Positions 58,627 to 64,000 of a DNA stretch of 64,000 bases are shown in pieces (within the stretch, counting starts at the first letter, position 1; each line of letters opens with the position of its first letter). Source of the DNA: Clostridia bacterium (GTDB lineage Bacteria > Bacillota > Clostridia > Christensenellales > Aristaeellaceae); NCBI GenBank assembly GCA_017534885.1, contig JAFXVR010000013.1, positions 1 through 64,000 on the forward strand, in the 5' to 3' direction. The position numbers and the translations under genes are program-made. Under the pieces are notes generated by a model, which saw only the letters and a list, made by a program, of their open reading frames with translations, did no database searches and was not told where the DNA came from.

Positions 58627-59892
58627 TCAATATCCTTTCCCAGTGGGCGATCCAGAATGGTTCCCCTGCTCCAGCGCCTTCAGCAGCGCCTCCCGCTCAT
58701 TGGGCAGTGCGCCTGTCATCACCTGACGCAGGAGCCCTTCGAGGGCCTGGCCGACCTGTGGGCCCCGGAGGCCGGCGCGGAGGGCGTCCTGTCCGCTGAC
58801 CGACAGCTGCTTCAGGGTGAAGCAGGGGGCTTCGGCGAGGAGGGCGTCCAGGGCGGCGAGCAGGGCGCGGTGGGCGGCGTCGGCCTCCGCGGGGAGCCGG
58901 CCCTTCCCGATGGCCGTGGCGCGGCGGAGGGTCATCAGCTGGCGAAGGCGCTCTTCGCCCAGGCGGTTCAGCAGGAACAGCAGGGCGGGGCGGTCAGCTG
59001 ACAGGGGGGTGTCCGCCTCAGCCGCAAGGGTCTGCAGGGCGCGGGCGGTGGCGGTGTCCATTCTGAGGCGCTCGGGAATGGCCTCCGCCGCCTTCAGCCG
59101 GTCAGCCCCGGGCAGGGGACTCAGCAGGGCGGCGAGGCGCAGGGCTTCCTCCGGGGGCGTCTCCGCCAGCGTGCGCAGGGCTTCCGCCCACGCATCCCCC
59201 TCCGGGACGCCGGGCAGCAGCGGGCGGACGACCTCCGGAAAGGCCTCCAGCACTCTTGCCGCGCCCTCGCCGCAGAGCAGCTTGGCCATTTCCGCGTGAA
59301 TGCGCTCGGCGGCGACGCGCTCCAGGGTGGGGTGCAGGGCGCGGATGGCCGCGTCGGTTTCCGCTTCCACCCGGAAACCGTAGACCGAGGCGAAGCGCAG
59401 GGCCCGCAGGATGCGCAGGGCGTCTTCTTCAAAGCGGTCGGCGGGGCGGCCCACACAGCGGATCAGCCCGGCGGCCAGGTCCGCCTGCCCGCCAAAGGCG
59501 TCCACCAGGCCGCTGCGGGGACTGTAGGCCATGGCGTTGACCGTGAAGTCCCGCCTCGCCAGGTCGGCGCGGACATCCGTCACAAAGGCCACGCTGTCCG
59601 GGTGCCTGTGATCGGTATAGGCGCCGTCCACCCGGAAGGTGGTCACCTCGTAGGGCGTGTGGCCGCGCATCACCGTCAGCGTGCCGTGCTTCAGCCCGGT
59701 CTCGATGGTGCGGCAGCCGTCAAAGACCCGCCGGGTCTCCTCCGGAAGGGCGTCGGTGCAGATATCCCAGTCCTTGGGCGCGCGCCCCAGCAGGGAGTCC
59801 CGCACACAGCCGCCCACGGCAAAGGCCTGGAAGCCGGCGGCCTCCAGCTGGCCCGTGATCCAGCGCACGTCCTCCGGCAGGGTGATGGTCAT
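58627..59892 (-). CDS. cca: CCA tRNA nucleotidyltransferase
   Basis: The 421-residue enzyme adds or repairs the 3'-terminal CCA of tRNAs without a template. The class II nucleotidyltransferase head is intact: VGGCVRDSLLGR at 26-37, metal Asp41 and Asp43 in DWDI, TFRVDGAYTDHRHP, RRDFTVNAMAY, and DRFEEDALRILRALRFAS. The tail is a helical body and C-terminal domain of about 200 residues. It is divergent from tmcAL with a gap of about 107 bases, a pairing of tRNA-processing genes. First gene of a unit with the serine hydrolase and secreted protein. Confidence 0.95.
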   Translation of the reverse strand: MTITLPEDVRWITGQLEAAGFQAFAVGGCVRDSLLGRAPKDWDICTDALPEETRRVFDGCRTIETGLKHGTLTVMRGHTPYEVTTFRVDGAYTDHRHPDSVAFVTDVRADLARRDFTVNAMAYSPRSGLVDAFGGQADLAAGLIRCVGRPADRFEEDALRILRALRFASVYGFRVEAETDAAIRALHPTLERVAAERIHAEMAKLLCGEGAARVLEAFPEVVRPLLPGVPEGDAWAEALRTLAETPPEEALRLAALLSPLPGADRLKAAEAIPERLRMDTATARALQTLAAEADTPLSADRPALLFLLNRLGEERLRQLMTLRRATAIGKGRLPAEADAAHRALLAALDALLAEAPCFTLKQLSVSGQDALRAGLRGPQVGQALEGLLRQVMTGALPNEREALLKALEQGNHSGSPTGKGY

Positions 59893-59913
59893 GGGTTCTC
59901 CTTTCCCGGGGGT

Positions 59914-59942
59914 TTGCCTCCCGCGTGAAGGTGTGGTATCAT
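59914..59942 (+). promoter_or_regulatory. tmcAL promoter
   Basis: TTGCCT, 17 bases, TATCAT, 57 bases before the GTG start. Confidence 0.7.
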
Positions 59943-59999
59943 AGAGATCAGATTTGCGGCTGGCGGCGGCGTCAGCGGTTTGGGGAAGGGGGAATCGCG

Positions 60000-61196
60000 G
60001 TGCGGGTCTGCGGCATTGTGGCGGAATACAACCCGTTTCACTCCGGGCACCTGTTTCAGCTGACGGAGGCCCGGCGGCGCACAGGCGCGGACGCGGTGGC
60101 GGTGGTGATGTCCGCCTGCTTCACCCAGCGGGGGGAGGCCGCCTGCCTGTCCCCGGCGGCGCGCGCGGAAATGGCGCTGGAGGCCGGGGCGGATCTGGTG
60201 CTGGCCCTGCCCGCGGCCTGGGCGGTGCGGGAGGCGGAAGCCTTTGCGGAAGCCGGGGTGCTGGCGCTCTCAGCGATAGGCTGTGACTGCCTCGCCTTTG
60301 GGGCGGAGACCGCGGATATCGAAAGACTGCTCTCCTGCGCTGAAATGCTCGAGCGGCCGCCGGAAGCCCTGTCCGCCGCCCTCCGCCAGGGGCTGGACAC
60401 CGGCCTGGCCTACCCCGAAGCCCTGTCCCGGGCGGTCAGACGCTGCGCGCCGGAGAGGGCGCATCTGCTGACCGAGCCCAACAACCTGCTGGGCGTCTGT
60501 TACCTGCGCGCCATCCTGCGGCACGGTTTGGCCATGGAGCCTGTGGCCATCCCCCGGGGCAATGCCCACCGGGAGACGGCCATCACGGGCCCGGAGGCCT
60601 CGGCCAGCGCCATCCGCGGCTCGCTGTTCCGGGGCGACTGGGCCGGGCTGTCCGACGCCATGCCGGCTTCCGCCCTTTTGACCCTGCGGCGGGAGGCGCT
60701 GTCGGGCCGCGTGCACCGGCCGGAGAGCCTGGATCAGGCCCTGCTCTACCGCCTGTGCACCCTGGGTGAAAAGGACTGGGAGCGCCTGCCCGCCCTGGCG
60801 GAGGGCATTGAACAGCGCCTGCGCCGCGCCGCCCGCACTGCCCGGAGCCGGGAGGAACTGCTGCTGACGGCCAAGACCCGCCGCTATCCCTGGGCGCGGC
60901 TGAGCCGGCTTGCCGCCCACGCGCTGCTGCAGCTGACCGCGTCCGACCTGTCTGGACTCCCGCCCGCGCCGCCGCTCCTGCTGCTGGGGCTGCGGGACAG
61001 CGCCCGGCCCCTGCTGCGGGGGCTGAAAAAGTCCGGCATCGTCCCTGAGGACAGAGCCGGACTGAACCGGGACGCGGCCTGGGTCAGGGCTGAGGAGAGA
61101 GCCTGGGATTTATGGGCCTTGGGCGCCGGCCTGCCCTCCGGGGGCTTCTGGCGGGAGAAGACGGTGTTTACGCCAGCGCCTTCTCCAGACCGCTGA
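60000..61196 (+). CDS. tmcAL: tRNA(Met) cytidine acetate ligase
   Basis: 398 residues with a GTG start (MRVCGIVAEYNPFH) after AAGGGGGAA. The N-terminal nucleotidyltransferase-like HIGH motif reads NPFHSGH (His14, His17). The family (older name YlbM) makes N4-acetylcytidine at the wobble position of elongator tRNA(Met) using acetate and ATP. The body matches through TEPNNLLGVCYLRAI near residue 160 and ITGPEASASAIRGSLF near 200; the C-terminal 100 residues are more divergent. Its last 29 bases overlap the end of the convergent phosphohexomutase gene. Confidence 0.9.
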   Translation: MRVCGIVAEYNPFHSGHLFQLTEARRRTGADAVAVVMSACFTQRGEAACLSPAARAEMALEAGADLVLALPAAWAVREAEAFAEAGVLALSAIGCDCLAFGAETADIERLLSCAEMLERPPEALSAALRQGLDTGLAYPEALSRAVRRCAPERAHLLTEPNNLLGVCYLRAILRHGLAMEPVAIPRGNAHRETAITGPEASASAIRGSLFRGDWAGLSDAMPASALLTLRREALSGRVHRPESLDQALLYRLCTLGEKDWERLPALAEGIEQRLRRAARTARSREELLLTAKTRRYPWARLSRLAAHALLQLTASDLSGLPPAPPLLLLGLRDSARPLLRGLKKSGIVPEDRAGLNRDAAWVRAEERAWDLWALGAGLPSGGFWREKTVFTPAPSPDR

Positions 61197-62679
61197 GGTC
61201 GAGGCCCGGGGTGCCGTTCAGCACCTGATACAGGTCTGTGAGCATGGTTTTCACGCCGCCGGGCACGTCGGACTCGGCGTTGAGGGGCAGCACGGGATCG
61301 TGCACGGACAGGCGGAGCAGGAACCAGGCGTTGTCCATGCCGCCGTCCAGGTCAAAGGAGATGCGCACGCCCTCGCGGTTGTCCGGGGCGATGTGCCAGG
61401 CGGAGGCGGCGGAGGCGTAGTCCAGCACCTTGGCGATGGCCTGCTTGCCGGTCTCCCGGAAGTCCTCCGTGGTGATGGACAGGCGGATCTCCTTGCTTTC
61501 GACAGGCTCCTGCAGGTCGCTGATGAGGCTGCCGAGGCTCAGGCCCTGCTGCTTGAGCTTCATGGCCTTCACGATCAGCACGGTCACCAGGTACATGCCG
61601 TCGTCCAGGAAGTGATTCTCCTTGAGCGCGGCGTGGCCGGAGGTCTCGATGGCCAGGGGGCACTCGATGCCCTCCGCGTTCAGCCGGATCGCCTCGTCGA
61701 TCACGTTGCGGTAGCCGCGCTTGTAGCGGTAATGCTCTCCGCCCCAGTCGTTGATGAACTTCTTCAGCCCGGAGGAGGTCACCGAGTCGGTCACGATGGT
61801 CTGCCCGGGCTTTTCGTCCAGCAGGATGGCGGCCATCAGCGCGATCAGCCGGTTGCGGTTGATCTCCCGGCCGTCGCTGTCCACCACGGCGGCGCGGTCG
61901 CAGTCCGCGTCAAAGATCACGCCCAGGTCCGCGCCCACCCGCGTCACGGCGGCGCTCACCGAGGCCATGGCGTCCGCGTCCTCTGGGTTGGGCCGGTGGT
62001 TGGGGAACATGCCGTCGGGCTCCAGGAACTGGCTGCCCTCGATCCACGCGCCCAGCTCTTCCATCAGCTTGGCATAAAACCCGCCCGCGCCGTTGCCGGC
62101 GTCCACCACCACGTGGAGGCCCAGCAGCGGTTTTTCAATGTCTGTGTCCAGACCTCTGCGGATGCGCTCGGCCAGCTGTTCCGTGTAGGCCGGCAGGAAG
62201 GGCTTCTGGGTGATGGAGCCGCTGACGGCCATCTGGTCGGGATTCAGCTGGGCCGCCGTGTCCAGCAGCTCACACACCTCGCGGCTCTCCAGGCCGCCCT
62301 GGGCGGTGACGAACTTCAGCCCGTTCTTGTCCCAGGGGTGATGGCTGGCGGTGACCATGATCGCGCCGTCGGTCATGAAGCCCGGCGTGACGCAGGACAT
62401 GAACATGGCCGGGGTGGTGCACATGCCGTAATCCAGCACGCTGGCGCCCGCCTTGCTGATGCCGATCGAGGCCGCGGCGAGCAGGGCCGGACCGGAAACC
62501 CGGCTGTCCCGTCCGATGCCGATGGTCACCTGTGTGACCGGCTTGCCCACCTTTTCCGCCACATAGCGCGCGAAGGCCACGCCCAAGGCTTCCGCCACGG
62601 CCGGTGTCAGCACCGCGTTCTCCCCCACGGCCACGCCGCGCACGTCTGATCCGCTCACCAGTTTTTTCCAATCTGTCAT
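61168..62679 (-). CDS. Phosphomannomutase/phosphoglucomutase
   Basis: The 503-residue enzyme belongs to the alpha-D-phosphohexomutase family, interconverting hexose 1- and 6-phosphates. The phosphoserine loop TASHHP is at residues 110-115, the magnesium loop DADCDRAAV near 257, the sugar-binding ETSGHAALKEN near 342, and the C-terminal phosphate-binding part near 430. This group (with the N-terminal GSDVRGVAVGEN and HHPWDKNG) uses glucose or mannose phosphates. Glucose 1-phosphate from the phosphorylases could enter glycolysis through it. It is last of three minus-strand genes with DUF2461 and shikimate kinase, and overlaps the end of tmcAL by 29 bases. Confidence 0.92.
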   Translation of the reverse strand: MTDWKKLVSGSDVRGVAVGENAVLTPAVAEALGVAFARYVAEKVGKPVTQVTIGIGRDSRVSGPALLAAASIGISKAGASVLDYGMCTTPAMFMSCVTPGFMTDGAIMVTASHHPWDKNGLKFVTAQGGLESREVCELLDTAAQLNPDQMAVSGSITQKPFLPAYTEQLAERIRRGLDTDIEKPLLGLHVVVDAGNGAGGFYAKLMEELGAWIEGSQFLEPDGMFPNHRPNPEDADAMASVSAAVTRVGADLGVIFDADCDRAAVVDSDGREINRNRLIALMAAILLDEKPGQTIVTDSVTSSGLKKFINDWGGEHYRYKRGYRNVIDEAIRLNAEGIECPLAIETSGHAALKENHFLDDGMYLVTVLIVKAMKLKQQGLSLGSLISDLQEPVESKEIRLSITTEDFRETGKQAIAKVLDYASAASAWHIAPDNREGVRISFDLDGGMDNAWFLLRLSVHDPVLPLNAESDVPGGVKTMLTDLYQVLNGTPGLDLSGLEKALA

Positions 62680-62707
62680 TCCGTATCCCTCCTGCGGTCA
62701 CAGCCGC

Positions 62708-63442
62708 TTATTTCCATTCGTCCCCAGCCGCTGAAGCCCCGGCGCCGGCCTGCAGCGCTTCTGTTTCCATATCATCCCACACGCCCCGCAGCAGCCGGTA
62801 CAGCGGCGCGACGGCCTGGTAATCGGCCCCCACCTTGCCCAGCAGGGAGCGGTCGTAGATCCATTTCATCTCTGTGCCCTGGCGGCTGACGCCGATGCTC
62901 CTGGCCTTGTACCAGGGGTGAAGGGAGGCGGGCACACCCTCCGGCACGGCCATGCGCTTGTAGGTGTCGTTCCAGGGGATCAGCTTCCGGGACTCCAGGG
63001 CGCAGCTGGTGATGATCCCGGCCACCCGGTGGGGCTCCGCGGCGATGCGCCGCTGGAAGGCTGCCTGCATGTCTTTGGTCAGGTCCCACACGCCCATGCC
63101 CCAGCCCACGCCCTGGGGGCCCAGCTCAAACCAGTAGCCCACCGAGTTCTGCCGGGGCTCCGCCGCGCGGTGGAACCAGATCCACAGGTGATCCCGGTAG
63201 GGCGACTTATCCCTCGAAAACCGCGTGTCCCGGTGAATGCGCGATAGCACCCGGTTGGGCCGGCTCTCCATCTGCGAATCGATCGCCTGGAGCAGGGGCA
63301 GCATATCGGTGATGAATTCATAGAAGGGAGTCTGCACATCGCGCACATAGCGGTCGTGCTCCGCGTGAAAGAAGGCGCTGTCATTGTGAAAGCGCAGGTC
63401 GAGAAAAAACTGGATCGTTTCTTCCCTGAAGCCCTCAAACAT
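62708..63442 (-). CDS. DUF2461-domain protein
   Basis: The 244-residue protein matches DUF2461 over its length: FLDLRFHNDSAFFHAEHDRY near residue 12, the RIHRDTRFSRDKSPYRDHLWIWF stretch near 67-90, and GVGWGMGVWD near 110. The family is widespread, soluble and of unknown function. It sits between shikimate kinase and the phosphohexomutase, 29 and 28 bases from each. Confidence 0.88.
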   Translation of the reverse strand: MFEGFREETIQFFLDLRFHNDSAFFHAEHDRYVRDVQTPFYEFITDMLPLLQAIDSQMESRPNRVLSRIHRDTRFSRDKSPYRDHLWIWFHRAAEPRQNSVGYWFELGPQGVGWGMGVWDLTKDMQAAFQRRIAAEPHRVAGIITSCALESRKLIPWNDTYKRMAVPEGVPASLHPWYKARSIGVSRQGTEMKWIYDRSLLGKVGADYQAVAPLYRLLRGVWDDMETEALQAGAGASAAGDEWK

Positions 63443-63471
63443 TACATCTCCCCTCCCTTCCGCAGAAGCGC

Positions 63472-63975
63472 TCAGACCCCCGTCTCCTTCCGCACGGCGG
63501 CGACGATTTCCCTGGGGCGCAGGCTGTCGCAGTCGATGACGATATGCGAATAGCGCTGATAGAGCGGCGTGCGCTCGGCGTACAGATCGGCGATGGTCTG
63601 CCCGGGCTTGAAGGTCACCCCCCGGGCGTGCAGGTTGTGCAGCCGCCGCTCCATGGTTTCCAGCGTCAGCCGGAGATACACCACCAGGCTGATCTTCCGC
63701 AGGTGCTCCATGGCCTTCGGGCCGTAGATCACACTGCCGCCCGGCGCGATCACCGTGTCCTCCAGCTTCAGCGAGGCGTTCATTTCTTCCTCCAGCGCCC
63801 GGAAGGCCGCGTCCCCGTCGCGCTCGATGATCTTTGACAGACTCAGCCCCTCCTGCCGCTCAATCAGACGGTCCACGTCCACCATCTTCATGCCCGCGGC
63901 CCGGGAGAGCAGCACACCCACTGTGCTCTTGCCGCAGGCCGGCATCCCAATCAGCGTAATATTCAATGGCTGCAC
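63472..63975 (-). CDS. aroK: Shikimate kinase
   Basis: The 167-residue enzyme phosphorylates shikimate in aromatic amino-acid synthesis. Walker A GMPACGKST at residues 10-18, the shikimate-binding Asp in VDVDRLIE near 34, Arg in FRALEEE near 58, the IAPGGSV loop near 77, and the lid Arg in ERTPLYQRYS near 134. Length is typical. It leads a short unit with DUF2461 and the phosphohexomutase; upstream sequence runs out of the window. Confidence 0.93.
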   Translation of the reverse strand: MQPLNITLIGMPACGKSTVGVLLSRAAGMKMVDVDRLIERQEGLSLSKIIERDGDAAFRALEEEMNASLKLEDTVIAPGGSVIYGPKAMEHLRKISLVVYLRLTLETMERRLHNLHARGVTFKPGQTIADLYAERTPLYQRYSHIVIDCDSLRPREIVAAVRKETGV

Positions 63976-64000
63976 CTCCCTTCGAGGGCTTTTTGGGGTG

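Overview
The window looks like chromosome from a high-GC, low-abundance-of-mobile-genes member of the Bacillota (Clostridia), most likely an uncultured plant-fibre-degrading gut or rumen bacterium. That is inferred from AGGAGG-type ribosome binding sites, CUT1/Lpl-type sugar ABC genes without a local ATPase, type III pantothenate kinase beside an ECF S component, NrdR, a class A-like RNase P RNA, a Cna-B-type surface adhesin with a sorting signal, and a xylanase. No tRNA, rRNA, prophage, CRISPR array or transposase gene was recognised.

Layout. 1-8.7 kb: rpoB-rpoC and a small secreted DUF6273 protein on the minus strand, with a strong promoter before rpoB. 9-14.6 kb: a glycosyltransferase, then minus-strand ADP-ribosylglycohydrolase/NimA-like pair, an SPFH-zinc-ribbon protein, a degenerate receiver protein and nrdR. 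15-21 kb: xylulokinase, a secreted leucine-rich-repeat protein, and glycogen branching enzyme overlapping an HD hydrolase. 21-27 kb: a sugar ABC transporter (two permeases and binding protein) and rimO-pgsA. 27-31.2 kb, plus strand: ECF S component (probably pantothenate), coaX, a three-gene overlapping DUF3791-DUF3990-small protein cassette, a NUDIX hydrolase and a secreted protein. 31.3-31.8 kb: rnpB with its own promoter and terminator. 32-37.9 kb, minus strand: histidine phosphatase, M20 amidohydrolase, MtaD-like deaminase and a GH10 xylanase-SGNH esterase fusion, probably one transcription unit. 38.6-46 kb: a 2484-residue adhesin. 46.2-55.7 kb, plus strand: nuclease-helicase fusion, P-loop kinase, GH13_18 phosphorylase, a DivIVA-like coiled-coil protein, GH94 cellobiose phosphorylase. 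55.8-64 kb: secreted protein, serine hydrolase and cca (minus), tmcAL (plus), then phosphohexomutase, DUF2461 and shikimate kinase (minus).

Carbohydrate theme: an extracellular xylanase/esterase, a sugar importer, xylulokinase, cellobiose phosphorylase, a sucrose-phosphorylase-like enzyme, phosphohexomutase and branching enzyme together outline a route from plant oligosaccharides to sugar phosphates and glycogen.

The most notable structure is non-coding. Five copies of a 119-bp hairpin-forming, inverted-repeat element lie in the window. Three are flanked by perfect 7-bp direct repeats, and one cuts the DUF3990 gene exactly so that removing 126 bp restores an open 168-codon reading frame. This is a MITE-like element with no transposase in view. 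It coexists with a second interspersed repeat family (three copies, sometimes abutting the first) and with long perfect hairpins just after stop codons. Thirteen candidate sigma-70 promoters, all with 17-bp spacers, could be read directly.
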